Shown piece after piece: positions 8,555-17,129 of a DNA stretch of 64,000 nucleotides. The stretch comes from an uncultured Hellea sp. (GTDB lineage Bacteria > Pseudomonadota > Alphaproteobacteria > Caulobacterales > Maricaulaceae): the NCBI GenBank assembly GCA_938007935.1, contig CALLMD010000010.1, forward strand, positions 265,176 to 329,175, given 5' to 3'. The notes beneath the pieces were generated by a model. That model did not search any database. It had not been told where the DNA came from and saw nothing but the letters and a program-made list of their open reading frames with translations. The first letter of the stretch is position 1. Each line of letters opens with the position of its first letter. A program made the translations under genes and the position numbers.

Positions 8555-9280
8555 ATGAACGAGAACCTTAACCGTACAATTGGCGCAAGCCAGGAAACCG
8601 ATCTCGGTCTCCGTAATTTTATGCTGGGCACCTACCGATATATGGCCGCTGCCATGGCAGTAACAGCCGGTGTTGCCTATTTTGGCGGTCAAGCCATACA
8701 GGCGAACCCGCAACTTATGGGCTTATTACGTAGTCCCTTCCTCCTTTTAGGCTTCGTTATCGCCATTCCAGTGCTCTTTGGCGCCGTTGGCCGTAAATTG
8801 CCAACAATGTCCTTGGGCGGCGTTCTGACCTTCCTCTTCGGCTTTGCCGCCTTTATGGGCGTCTTTATGTCAGCCGTCTCTGTATTCGTACCCGGTATGG
8901 TCATTGCAAAAATATTCTTTATGACCGTCGCTATGTTTGGCGCGCTTAGCCTCTTTGGTTACTCGACAAATCGTAACCTAAGTACTTTCGTAAAATATGC
9001 TTTCGCAGCCTTCCTTGGCTATGTCGTCATTAGTGTCTTAGGCATGTTCTTCCCGGCTCTTCGTCCGACGGGACCCCTAGACATTATCATTAATGTCATC
9101 GCCCTAGGCGCGATTGCGATGATCACAGCTTGGGAAACACAAATGCTAAAGCGTGTATATTATGGTAGCGCTGGCAATCCAGCCATGATGAAGAAAATGT
9201 CCGCTTACGGCGCAGCATCACTTCTCTTAGCTTTTGTCAATATGTTTCAAATTCTTATGAGCCTTTTCGGCAGAGAATAG
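8555..9280 (+). CDS. Bax inhibitor-1 / YccA family membrane protein
   Basis: A roughly 241-aa integral membrane protein with about seven hydrophobic helices. The N-terminal ETDLGLRNFMLGTYRYMAAA stretch is the usual entry of bacterial BI-1 proteins, and the C-terminal half has ITAWETQMLKRVYYG, the conserved segment that carries an aspartate or glutamate of the pH-sensitive leak channel in characterised members. An ATG at 8543 is in frame, but the one at 8555 has GGAG six bases upstream and is the better start. The gene stands alone, is divergent from the Tas-like reductase, and ends in a clear intrinsic terminator. BI-1 proteins pass calcium and interact with FtsH in some bacteria; the role here is not shown. 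Confidence 0.92.
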   Translation: MNENLNRTIGASQETDLGLRNFMLGTYRYMAAAMAVTAGVAYFGGQAIQANPQLMGLLRSPFLLLGFVIAIPVLFGAVGRKLPTMSLGGVLTFLFGFAAFMGVFMSAVSVFVPGMVIAKIFFMTVAMFGALSLFGYSTNRNLSTFVKYAFAAFLGYVVISVLGMFFPALRPTGPLDIIINVIALGAIAMITAWETQMLKRVYYGSAGNPAMMKKMSAYGAASLLLAFVNMFQILMSLFGRE

Positions 9281-9301
9281 AACTTCATAAATATGAATCA
9301 G

Positions 9302-9328
9302 AAACCCGCCTTAATGGCGGGTTTTTTT
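9302..9328 (+). terminator. Intrinsic terminator of the BI-1 gene
   Basis: A perfect 9-bp stem (AAACCCGCC / GGCGGGTTT) with a 5-nt loop is followed by a run of T. It begins 21 bp after the BI-1 stop and lies just before the end of the convergent DUF2794 gene, so it probably works for both directions. Confidence 0.9.
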
Positions 9329-9339
9329 ATGCGGGCTAG

Positions 9340-9699
9340 CTAACGGCTAATTTTAAAGCGTTGCTTATCAAAGACCCGCAAAACACTTTTTAAATCATGT
9401 CCACGTTTCAAGATTAAACCGCCGGGAGCCACAACTGAAAACTGACCTTGCTTACTACGCAGGCCTGGCACTTTCTCAATTTTATAAAGCGGGTGCTCAG
9501 ACGCCTTTCTATAAACAGAAAAAACGGCCTTATCTTTGAGGAAGTCCATGGCGTAATCTTTCCAATCGCCATTGGAGACCATCTGGCCATAAACATTCAG
9601 AATAAGAGAGAGCTCTTGTCGATTAAAGGCGACCTGAGAAGGACGACCTTTTAACTCTGTTGGGCCGCGTGAAGGTAAATTGACAATATTTGACGCCAT
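9340..9699 (-). CDS. DUF2794 family protein
   Basis: A 119-aa protein of the DUF2794 family, almost confined to Alphaproteobacteria. Conserved segments are FNRQELSLILNVYGQMVSNG, DWKDYAMDFLKDKAVFSVYR, and the C-terminal APGGLILKRGHDLKSVLRVF. It has no signal peptide or membrane helix. The function of the family is unknown. The gene is convergent with BI-1 and shares its terminator. Upstream is a 325-bp gap that contains a strongly structured segment. Confidence 0.9.
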   Translation of the reverse strand: MASNIVNLPSRGPTELKGRPSQVAFNRQELSLILNVYGQMVSNGDWKDYAMDFLKDKAVFSVYRKASEHPLYKIEKVPGLRSKQGQFSVVAPGGLILKRGHDLKSVLRVFDKQRFKISR

Positions 9700-9842
9700 A
9701 AAGACAAACTTAACTCTAACGCATAACCACGCAAGAAAATATTGTGGTTAACCGAAATTAAGACACCTCTCCAAAGTTTAAGGGTCTGCCTTATTTATGC
9801 CTTAATTCCGTCCCTTTTGAGACACGATATTTCAACAGATTA

Positions 9843-10000
9843 AAGGTGTTAATCGATGGGGCGCAGAACACGGTTTTTTTACAGCCCCCCAGCCCCCGGG
9901 TTTTGATACTCATCGTTTAACACTTCCCACGATCCCCGTGGTTGTTATTGATAGCCACGAGACGGCCCGCACTCTTCAGCCCAGTGTGGGCCTGTCTCGT
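9843..10000. ncRNA. Candidate structured RNA in the DUF2794-DUF1223 gap (strand undetermined)
   Basis: The 325-bp gap 9700-10024 has no credible ORF but holds three nested or tandem hairpins. (1) GTGTTAATCGATG at 9846-9858 pairs with CATCGTTTAACAC at 9911-9923, 12 of 13 bp, and GGGGC can pair with GCCCC inside it. (2) CGTGG pairs with CCACG around 9937-9958. (3) CGAGAC plus GGCCCGCAC (9958-9972) pairs with GTGTGGGCC plus GTCTCG (9984-9999), 15 bp with one bulge and one G-U. No ORF, tRNA, SRP, tmRNA or RNase P signature was recognised. Pairing is seen directly; transcription is inference. The part at 9700-9842 is probably the DUF2794 promoter region. Confidence 0.4.
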
Positions 10001-10024
10001 TTACCACCTGCTATATGATGAAGG

Positions 10025-10711
10025 TTAAGGCGCGTAAGTCGCAGCCGTTGTAATTTTGGCTGATGTCGGGTCGTGAAACAAAGCCGCATAGGCCTTACCA
10101 ACTTCCGTTTCAATGCCCGTATTTAAAACGGAACCGTTCCAATCAACGGGAATAACGTCGGTTACCACATTCGCAAGTTTCAATGTCCGGCCGCCATTTT
10201 CACCGCGTTTTACGTTCACAAGCTGCGTACCTGGCGTATAAGTAATTATAACGAGCTTAGCATTCTCTTCAGCTTCCGAGGTTATAACAAGCCTTCCACC
10301 AGACACCGTAATATCGGCTGCCGCTTTTGACTTAGGTAACGGCATTGTTTCAACATCTTTGCGGGTATAACGCGGGCTATGGGCAGACCCATTAAGGACG
10401 AGTTGCGGCGTGTAAATATTTGGAGTCCCCAAAGCCACGCCATATTCGCGCTGCCTTGCCGTAAATTTTGGGTCTCCAAACGTATCTTTCCAGCCCAAAT
10501 AATCCCAATAGGTAACGCCATAAGTCAAAACCAATTTATTATCATCTTCGGCAAGCTTTGCGGCGAATTTATTCGCGGGCGGACAAGAGGAGCAGCCTTG
10601 TGATGTGAAAAGCTCGATCACCGATGCGGCCTGGCGCGATTCATATGTCTCAGAGGCATTCACACTCACGCTCATAAATAGCGCAGATGTTATCAGAATA
10701 AGTTTTTTCAT
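10025..10711 (-). CDS. DUF1223 exported thioredoxin-fold protein
   Basis: A 228-aa secreted protein of the DUF1223 family. The start at 10711 is chosen because AGAGG lies just upstream and it gives a clean signal peptide (MKKLILITSALFMSVSVNAS, cut near VNA). The mature protein opens with SVIELFTSQGCSSCPPANKF, a thioredoxin-like strand followed by a CxxC pair, and LGTPNIYTPQLVLNG supplies the cis-proline-like loop (TPQ). These features suggest a periplasmic thiol protein, but no reaction has been assigned to the family as far as I know. It is downstream of the AI-2E transporter on the same strand, with a gap of about 70 bp. Confidence 0.88.
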   Translation of the reverse strand: MKKLILITSALFMSVSVNASETYESRQAASVIELFTSQGCSSCPPANKFAAKLAEDDNKLVLTYGVTYWDYLGWKDTFGDPKFTARQREYGVALGTPNIYTPQLVLNGSAHSPRYTRKDVETMPLPKSKAAADITVSGGRLVITSEAEENAKLVIITYTPGTQLVNVKRGENGGRTLKLANVVTDVIPVDWNGSVLNTGIETEVGKAYAALFHDPTSAKITTAATYAP

Positions 10712-10780
10712 AGCGCCTCTTAACCGAGGAAGCTTGAACACGCCATAAACGGACTCATCACAGTGCCGTGAGCCATGAAG

Positions 10781-11857
10781 CTACATGGACGGGGTTGCCG
10801 ACTTGGCCTTCTTTTCATCAGGGTCAAGGTCCGGCTGCCCATCTGCGGAGAGTAAAACCGCAATCCACCTTGTTATCGGGAATTGCGCTAATATTATCAT
10901 GATAATGACTGTCAGCGGCGCGGAGAGGAAAGCCCCGACCCCGCCCCAAAGTGCGTACCATAGAGTCAAAGACAGCACGACGACTAAGGCAGAAAGGTTC
11001 ATGGAATCCCCCATCATTTTTGGCTGTATCGTATTGCCGATAATAAATTGGGCGCCGAATAATCCGCCAGCCAAAATTAAGATGGGCGTCATGGTTTCAA
11101 ATTGCACAAGCCCGAAAATAAGAGGTAGAACGATTGCAGCTAGCCCCCCGACAATAGGAATGTAGTTGAGGATAAAAATGACCAAGGCCCAGAAAAGCGC
11201 ATTTTCTAAACCAACGACAGCCATGATGGCATAGGAGATAACCGTTTGCATCAGGCTGATAATGGTTTGAACACCGATATATTTTTCGATTGAGTGGCGA
11301 ATGCGCACAAAGACTTTTGAGGCCTGAGCGCGCTTATTAATATCAGGAAAAAGATCATCCATTTTTTTCGGAAAGCTGGATTGCGCGGCGAAAAGAAATG
11401 CCACGTAAATTGCGATTGTCGCCAAGTTAGACAGCACGCCTTGTACCGAGCCCGCAAATCCGGCGAGGCCAGAAGTAACTTTATCTTCCAATTCCAATGA
11501 GGCGATAAAACTATCAATACTTAAATCGCGCCCCAAGAGCCCCCCAACCCAATGGAAAATTTCATCAAGACGTTTCCCATATCGCGGGGCCTGATCCACA
11601 ACGCTCCCTGCTGTATCGGCTATGATTAAAATTATGCCGACAATTGAGGCCACCACCGTCAATATCGCTATGGTGAGGGCAAGCCAATAAGGCAGCTTTG
11701 ATGACAATCCATCAAGCCAGCGCGCAAAGGCGTCAATGATAAGCCAGATAAAGACCGCCAAAGCGAAAGGCGTTATAAGGTCGCGCATAAAATAAAGGCT
11801 CGCGGTCCCCGCAATGAATGTCAGAATTAAGAGGCATGAGCGAACTGTGTTATCCAT
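10781..11857 (-). CDS. AI-2E family transporter (PerM/YdiK type)
   Basis: An approximately 358-aa polytopic membrane protein of the AI-2E transporter family. It shows the N-terminal pair of helices (LLILTFIAGTASLYFMRDLI, then ALAVFIWLIIDAFARWL), a soluble middle region, and the conserved C-terminal half with LNYIPIVGGLAAIVLPLIFG and IIGNTIQPKMMGDSMNLSAL. Members include the autoinducer-2 exporter TqsA and Na+/H+ antiporters, so the substrate cannot be assigned. The frame is open to 11956, but MDNTVRSCL at 11857 is the better start: it puts the protein start at the family position and leaves about 115 bp for promoters facing the divergent HerA-like gene. Confidence 0.88.
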   Translation of the reverse strand: MDNTVRSCLLILTFIAGTASLYFMRDLITPFALAVFIWLIIDAFARWLDGLSSKLPYWLALTIAILTVVASIVGIILIIADTAGSVVDQAPRYGKRLDEIFHWVGGLLGRDLSIDSFIASLELEDKVTSGLAGFAGSVQGVLSNLATIAIYVAFLFAAQSSFPKKMDDLFPDINKRAQASKVFVRIRHSIEKYIGVQTIISLMQTVISYAIMAVVGLENALFWALVIFILNYIPIVGGLAAIVLPLIFGLVQFETMTPILILAGGLFGAQFIIGNTIQPKMMGDSMNLSALVVVLSLTLWYALWGGVGAFLSAPLTVIIMIILAQFPITRWIAVLLSADGQPDLDPDEKKAKSATPSM

Positions 11858-11971
11858 AGCGGATTTATGGCCATAGCGTCCCTGCCCGTCAATATTGCAT
11901 TCGCGCTCAAATGGCCATAACAAGACGCAACTTTTGCCGAAATTAACAGGCAGCAATGGATTGGGAAAGCG

Positions 11972-13504
11972 ATGAGCGATTCAATTTTCGTCGGCACAGA
12001 CTCTGAGGGCAATCGTCAAGAGCTCTTGTTTAAACTGGCCAACCGTCACGGTCTTGTGGCTGGGGCCACAGGTACGGGCAAAACTGTCACGCTCCAAATC
12101 CTGACGGAAGGCTTTTCCAAAGCGGGTATTCCTGTCTTTGCAGCGGATGTGAAAGGTGATCTTTCCGGTCTTAGCCAAGCGGGGTCTGAGACCCATAAGC
12201 TTCATGAAAAGCTGATAGCGCGCGCGAAGAAAATTGGCTTGATGGGTAATGATTATGCCAGCATGATTGGAGATGGCTATAATTATGAAGCCATGCCCAC
12301 GATTTTTTGGGACCTTTACGGCAAACAAGGTCATCCTGTTCGCACCACCATATCAGAAATGGGCCCCGCCCTTCTGGCGCGTCTCATGGAACTTACAGAG
12401 GCCCAAGAAGGTATTTTAACTATTGCCTTTGAGATTGCAGACAATGAAGATTTGCTTCTGCTTGATTTGAAAGACTTACGCGCGCTGCTTAACCATCTCT
12501 CCGATAATAAAGACGAGATTGGACGCCGATACGGAAATGTGACAAGCCAATCCGTCGCCGCGATTATGCGTAGCTTACTCAAGCTTGAACGCGCGGGAGC
12601 CGATCAATTTTTTGGGGAACCTGCGCTCGCTCTCAAAGACATCATGCGCGTCAATGATAATGGCAAAGGTATGGTCTCTATATTGGCGGCAAGTGAGCTT
12701 ATAAATTCATCTGTGCTGTATTCGACCTTTTTGCTCTGGCTCTTATCTGAGCTGTTCGAAGAACTCCCAGAAATTGGTAATCCCGACAAACCAAAAATGG
12801 TGATCTTTTTCGACGAAGCCCATTTATTATTTAATGATACGCCCAAAGCCCTTGTTGAAAAAATTCGCCAAGTGGCCAGACTTATTCGTTCCAAAGGCGT
12901 CTCATTATGGTTTGTGACGCAAAACCCGGCGGACATTCCCGATGATATTTTGGCGCAAGTCGGTAACCGTATTCAACACGCGCTAAGAGGCTACACGCCC
13001 AAAGAGCAAAAGGCGATTAAAGCCAGCGCGGAATCCTTTCGGCCCAATCCCGCCTTTGATACGGAAGACATTATTACCCAGCTTGGGGTCGGGGAAGCGC
13101 TTGTGTCATTTCTGGATGCAAAAGGCGTCCCGGGCATTGTCGGGAAAACACTTATTCGGCCCCCAAGCTCACGGCTCGGCCCCGCACTTGATCCCGAACG
13201 CGCAGCGATCATGGCTGATAGTCCGGTTAAGGGCGAGTATGAGACCGTCATAGACCGCGAAAGCGCCTATGAAATTCTGGAAAAGCGTACGGCACTTGAA
13301 GAGAAAGAAGAGATTAAGGCCAAAGAAGCTGAGGTAAAAACCAAAAAGAAAACAAGAAAACCTACGACACGAAAATCATCCCGCCGAAAGAAAACGGCGG
13401 GCGATCACATTATGTATGAAGCCAAACTTGTCGCCCGCCAAATCGCGCGGCAACATGGACGTAAAATTTTGCGCGGCATATTGGGCTCCATTGCGCGGCG
13501 CTAG
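11972..13504 (+). CDS. HerA-like ATPase (DUF853, YjgR family)
   Basis: A 510-aa P-loop ATPase of the HerA/FtsK-like DUF853 family. Walker A is GATGTGKT at residues 31-38, and Walker B lies in KMVIFFDEAHLLF, followed by the RLIRSKGVSLWFVTQNPADI sensor segment. Near the C-terminus a very basic stretch (KKKTRKPTTRKSSRRKK) leads into a helix ending in IARR; it could bind nucleic acid. The family is widespread but its function is unclear; helicase or translocase activity is inferred from the fold. It is followed after 12 bp by gluQ, and then by the Rieske oxygenase, so all three may be co-transcribed. Confidence 0.9.
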   Translation: MSDSIFVGTDSEGNRQELLFKLANRHGLVAGATGTGKTVTLQILTEGFSKAGIPVFAADVKGDLSGLSQAGSETHKLHEKLIARAKKIGLMGNDYASMIGDGYNYEAMPTIFWDLYGKQGHPVRTTISEMGPALLARLMELTEAQEGILTIAFEIADNEDLLLLDLKDLRALLNHLSDNKDEIGRRYGNVTSQSVAAIMRSLLKLERAGADQFFGEPALALKDIMRVNDNGKGMVSILAASELINSSVLYSTFLLWLLSELFEELPEIGNPDKPKMVIFFDEAHLLFNDTPKALVEKIRQVARLIRSKGVSLWFVTQNPADIPDDILAQVGNRIQHALRGYTPKEQKAIKASAESFRPNPAFDTEDIITQLGVGEALVSFLDAKGVPGIVGKTLIRPPSSRLGPALDPERAAIMADSPVKGEYETVIDRESAYEILEKRTALEEKEEIKAKEAEVKTKKKTRKPTTRKSSRRKKTAGDHIMYEAKLVARQIARQHGRKILRGILGSIARR

Positions 13505-13516
13505 GACAATCAAGAT

Positions 13517-14278
13517 ATGCTGACCCGTTTCGCGCCCTCGCCCACGGGTTATCTGCATTTAGGCCATGCCCATGCCGCGGCACAAGCTTTTGGTTTCGGG
13601 CCTTGCTTGCTGCGCATCGAAGACATCGACAAGACACGTTGCCGCCCTGAATACAGAACGGCCATTTATCAAGACCTTGACTGGCTGGGCTTTGATTGGC
13701 CAATCCCTGTGCGTATTCAGAGCCAGCATCGCGGAGCCTATCTGGACGTGATTGATAACCTTAAAGAACGCGGGCTTTTATATCGCTGTTTTAAAACGCG
13801 CGCGCAGCTTCAAGACGCGCCACCTGCGCCCTTGCCAGAAGCTGAGATTCAAACTCGTCTTGAGAATAAAGAGCCCTTTGCGTGGCGGCTTTCCATTGAA
13901 AAATGCCAAGCGCGCGTAAAAAGCACGTTGACTTACGAGGATACGGAGCAAGACAAAACCGTAGATCTTAGCCAACTCGACGATATTGTGGTCGGGCGCA
14001 AAGACATTGGCACGAGTTACCACATTGCCGTGACCCATGATGATATGATTCAAAATATCACACATGTCGTGCGCGGCGCGGATTTTATCGACCAGACCCC
14101 CTATCATGTTTTGATACAGCATCTCATGGGCTGGCCAACACCGATATACCACCACCACGCCCTGCTCCTGCGTGATGATGGCGAGAAGCTCTCTAAGCGC
14201 CACTCTGATACAACCATACGCTCGCTTCGCGAAAATAGCCTGACAGCTCGCCAAGTTTTGGATATGTCTGCGCCATGA
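13517..14278 (+). CDS. gluQ: Glutamyl-Q tRNA(Asp) synthetase (GluQRS)
   Basis: A 253-aa truncated glutamyl-tRNA synthetase that lacks the anticodon-binding domain and glutamylates queuosine 34 of tRNA-Asp. It begins MLTRFAPSPTGYLHLGHAHA, which contains the HIGH-type motif HLGH, and has EDIDKTRCRPEY just after it. The KMSKS counterpart is EKLSKRH, near the end. The zinc-ligand cysteines of the E. coli enzyme are not seen in the YRCFKTRAQL region; only one Cys is there. It overlaps the following Rieske gene by 4 bp (ATGA), which indicates coupling, although the functions look unrelated. Confidence 0.93.
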   Translation: MLTRFAPSPTGYLHLGHAHAAAQAFGFGPCLLRIEDIDKTRCRPEYRTAIYQDLDWLGFDWPIPVRIQSQHRGAYLDVIDNLKERGLLYRCFKTRAQLQDAPPAPLPEAEIQTRLENKEPFAWRLSIEKCQARVKSTLTYEDTEQDKTVDLSQLDDIVVGRKDIGTSYHIAVTHDDMIQNITHVVRGADFIDQTPYHVLIQHLMGWPTPIYHHHALLLRDDGEKLSKRHSDTTIRSLRENSLTARQVLDMSAP

Positions 14279-15330
14279 CCCTTCAATCCAACGGCGCAAA
14301 TTTTTTATTCGACATCTGGTATTTCGCGGGGCTGTCTTCTGATATCCAAAAGGGTAAGATGGTGCGCCGCGAAATTGCGGGCGGGCCGATAACGCTAGGC
14401 CGAGACGAGAGCGGCACAGTCTTTGCCATGCGCGATATATGCCCCCACCGCGCCGCGCCTTTATCCAAGGGATGCATTAAATCCGGCACAGTGGAATGCC
14501 CCTATCATGGCTGGCGCTTTGATATCACGGACGGGGCCTGCCAAGAGATACCGGCTTTGACCGCTGACCAAGCCATGGAGACGGAAAAAATTAAAGTGCG
14601 GATTTTTCCTGCCAAAGAACAAGGTCAGCTCATCTGGGTTTATGTCGCAGCCGATAAACGTTTTAAGGACGCGCCCGCGATCGAGCCGCCGCATTTTCCT
14701 TTCGCTCATCGCCGCGCGATAATGGATGATAGCCTAACCTTAAATTGCCATGTCGATCACGCGGTGATTGGCCTGATGGATCCTGCCCATGGCCCCTTTG
14801 TTCACCGTCAATGGTGGTGGCGCTCTGAGCGCTCTATCCATGACAAAGCCAAAGCGTTTGAGCCACGAGCGCGCGGTTTTGCCATGGCTGCCCATACGCC
14901 GTCTTCTAATAGCTTCGCCTATAAGCTGCTGGGCGGTAAGCCCATCACGGAAATCACCTTTCAACTTCCGGGCATTCGCACTGAAGAGATTAAAGTCGGG
15001 AAAAAGACGCTGCTCTCTTTTACCGCTGTCACGCCAATTGATGAAAACCGCACACAAATTCGCCAGATATTTTTCACCGATATAGGGTTGATTAAACTGC
15101 TCTCTCCTGTCCTTGGCATCGCGGCGCGAAAGTTTCTGCGCCAAGACGCCGATATGGTGGACCTACAGCAAATGGGCTTGAAATATAACCCAACGCTTTT
15201 GCTCATAGATGACGCCGACACCCAAGCCAAATGGTATCACGCCATCAAAAAAGAATGGGCCAAGAGCCGCAAGGAGAAGCGGGCTTTCAAAAACCCCGTT
15301 AAGCCTAAAACCCTAAAATGGCGGAGTTAG
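14275..15330 (+). CDS. Rieske non-haem iron oxygenase, alpha subunit type
   Basis: A 351-aa Rieske oxygenase. The [2Fe-2S] motif is Cys56-x-His58 (ICPHRAAPL) and Cys75-x2-His78 (CPYHGW). The mononuclear iron site is recognisable in NCHVDHAVIGLMDPAHGPFV, where the two His and an Asp occur in the usual order, followed by the tryptophan-rich QWWWRSERS. No partner reductase or ferredoxin is nearby, so electrons must come from elsewhere. Substrate unknown. It overlaps gluQ by 4 bp and is followed by the ArsR-alkB pair, whose alkane hydroxylase is another oxygenase, but its own promoter separates them. Confidence 0.88.
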   Translation: MTLQSNGANFLFDIWYFAGLSSDIQKGKMVRREIAGGPITLGRDESGTVFAMRDICPHRAAPLSKGCIKSGTVECPYHGWRFDITDGACQEIPALTADQAMETEKIKVRIFPAKEQGQLIWVYVAADKRFKDAPAIEPPHFPFAHRRAIMDDSLTLNCHVDHAVIGLMDPAHGPFVHRQWWWRSERSIHDKAKAFEPRARGFAMAAHTPSSNSFAYKLLGGKPITEITFQLPGIRTEEIKVGKKTLLSFTAVTPIDENRTQIRQIFFTDIGLIKLLSPVLGIAARKFLRQDADMVDLQQMGLKYNPTLLLIDDADTQAKWYHAIKKEWAKSRKEKRAFKNPVKPKTLKWRS

Positions 15331-15337
15331 ATTACAC

Positions 15338-15372
15338 TTGCAATATGTGCATATGTGTGCACATATACATGT
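15338..15372 (+). promoter_or_regulatory. Palindromic operator/promoter of the arsR-alkB pair
   Basis: ATATGTG (15351-15357), a 2-bp spacer, then CACATAT (15360-15366) form a perfect inverted repeat, with another ATATGTG direct copy at 15343-15349. A possible -35 (TTGCAA, 15338-15343) and -10 (CATATA, 15362-15367) overlap it. The repeat lies immediately before the ATG of the ArsR-type regulator, so it is the likely autoregulatory site. Confidence 0.6.
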
Positions 15373-15762
15373 ATGAGAAATGATAATACCCAAAATTCGC
15401 TCGCACATGACGCTATGGCCGAGGCAGCGATTGCCGTTCTGGACACTAAATTTTTAAAAGCGCTGACCGATCCCGCGCGTATCCAGATTGTTAAAAAACT
15501 TATTCTCTTGGGCGCTTGTGATGTGTCTACAATTGCCAAAGGCCTCTCGCAAGACCGCTCGGTCATTTCGCGCCACCTTGCAACGCTTGAGCGCGCAGGC
15601 ATTACCTCTTCGCGTAAAATGGGCCGCCGCGTCATGTATGACATTGACGGGCCTTATATTGTCAAGAAAGTCACCCTTATTCTGGACGCGCTTCAGCCTA
15701 TGGCCGCGCTATGCCAACCCTTTCAAAGCCTGAATAATATAAATGCAGGAGACGCCGCATGA
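15373..15762 (+). CDS. ArsR-family transcription regulator
   Basis: A 129-aa winged-helix regulator. The domain runs from about residue 18: FLKALTDPARIQIVKKLILL (helices 1-2), then CDVSTIAKGLSQDRSVISRH and LATLERAGIT (recognition helix region), then the KMGRRVMYDI wing. No obvious metal-binding CxC motif is present. The ATG at 15373 is chosen; an upstream in-frame GTG at 15355 lies inside the operator palindrome. No Shine-Dalgarno sequence precedes 15373, so the message may be leaderless. The stop overlaps the alkB start by 4 bp (ATGA). Control of alkB is the simplest reading; the inducer is unknown. Confidence 0.87.
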   Translation: MRNDNTQNSLAHDAMAEAAIAVLDTKFLKALTDPARIQIVKKLILLGACDVSTIAKGLSQDRSVISRHLATLERAGITSSRKMGRRVMYDIDGPYIVKKVTLILDALQPMAALCQPFQSLNNINAGDAA

Positions 15763-16928
15763 CCAGCTTTACCGGAACGGCCGATAATGGCTCACAAGTC
15801 ATTTATACGGATAAAAAGCGCCATCTTTATTGGATGATACTCATATCCCCTGCCGTCTCTTTGTTTTCTATCTGGCTTTATTTCGCGCTTGGGAATAATC
15901 CGATTGTCACGCTTATCCCCGCCGTCTTTTTCTACCTCTTCACCCCGCTCATGGACGTCATCATGGGGGAAGACCCGCATAACCCGCCCGAAGAAGTTGT
16001 AAACGCCATGGCGGCGGATAATTATTACCGCTTTATCACCCATACCATGGTCTATATCGCGATTGGATTGTTCCTCGCCTTTACCCTCTTTGTTGGCACA
16101 CAAGACCTGACCTGGTGGGCCATCGCCGCACTTATATTGGGCGTAGGCAGTAATAGCGGCGGCGTTATGGTGATGACCCATGAGCTAGGCCACAAAGCCA
16201 ATAAGCTTGACCGCCTCTCGGCCAAAATCGGCAATATGATTATGGGCTATGGTCATTTTAATATCGAGCATAATAAAGGCCACCATACATGGGTGGCCAC
16301 ACCCGAAGACCCGGCCAGCTCACGTATGGGCGAGACCTTCTACGCCTTTATGGTGCGCGAATTATCGGGCACATTTAAGCGCGGAACATCCTATGAAAAA
16401 GCCCGCCTTGAAAAACAAGGCCGCAGCTTTTGGTCCGTCCATAATGACGTGCTTCAAGTCTATGCAGTCACGCTCATCATGGCTGGGATTTTCGTATGGG
16501 CCTTTGGACCCGCCATTTTAATCTTTCTTATCCCGCATCATTTCTTGGCATGGCTGGCGCTTACCCAAGCCAATTATGTTGAACATTATGGTTTAATGCG
16601 CGGGAAAAACGCGGCGGGTAAATATGAGCGCTGCCAACCAAAGCATAGCTGGAATACAAACCATACCTATTCCAATATGCTATCCTTTCACCTCCAGCGC
16701 CACTCTGATCACCATGCCTATCCGCAGCGCCCCTATCAGGTCCTGCGCGACTATAAAGATGTCCCAACCCTGCCCACAGGATATGGCGGCTGCTTTGCCA
16801 TCGCCTTCTTCCCCCCGCTCTGGTTTAAAATGATGGATAAGCGCGTCATAGGCTGGGCGGATGGCGATCTGAGTAAAATCAACATAGACCCGAAAAAGAA
16901 AGCCAAGCTCTACCGCAAATGGGCTTAG
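15759..16928 (+). CDS. alkB: Alkane 1-monooxygenase (AlkB)
   Basis: A 389-aa integral membrane di-iron hydroxylase that oxidises the terminal carbon of n-alkanes, using rubredoxin for electrons. All histidine boxes are present: HELGH (141-145), EHNKGHH (170-176) and LQRHSDHH (312-319), together with the NYVEHYG motif (272-278) that marks true AlkB proteins against other fatty-acid desaturase-like enzymes. About six hydrophobic helices precede and separate the boxes. It is translationally coupled to the ArsR-type regulator upstream. No rubredoxin or alcohol dehydrogenase lies nearby, so these partners must be elsewhere. Confidence 0.95.
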   Translation: MTSFTGTADNGSQVIYTDKKRHLYWMILISPAVSLFSIWLYFALGNNPIVTLIPAVFFYLFTPLMDVIMGEDPHNPPEEVVNAMAADNYYRFITHTMVYIAIGLFLAFTLFVGTQDLTWWAIAALILGVGSNSGGVMVMTHELGHKANKLDRLSAKIGNMIMGYGHFNIEHNKGHHTWVATPEDPASSRMGETFYAFMVRELSGTFKRGTSYEKARLEKQGRSFWSVHNDVLQVYAVTLIMAGIFVWAFGPAILIFLIPHHFLAWLALTQANYVEHYGLMRGKNAAGKYERCQPKHSWNTNHTYSNMLSFHLQRHSDHHAYPQRPYQVLRDYKDVPTLPTGYGGCFAIAFFPPLWFKMMDKRVIGWADGDLSKINIDPKKKAKLYRKWA

Positions 16929-17129
16929 ACGGACGTAAGATGAGAGGCTTAATCGCCTAGAATAAGCCGCTGAACTCAGAGGCTTACATCGCCCGAAAAT
17001 ATGCTGCTCGCGAGAGCTCAAGTTGTCGCCAAAACAAGTGACTTGTCCTTTTTATTCGATGATAATTTTAGCTATTGTCAGCAAAATATAAGCAAATTAC
17101 AGTAACGATGGGAAACAAGGAACCAAAAT

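Noticed and set aside
9748..9761. TTAA-N6-TTAA near the DUF2794 start, a possible CtrA box
   Set aside because: The spacing is 6 rather than 7 bases, and flanking bases do not match strong sites.
10785..11165. A 126-aa plus-strand ORF within the AI-2E transporter gene
   Set aside because: Antisense shadow of a well-supported gene; no ribosome site and no recognisable motif.
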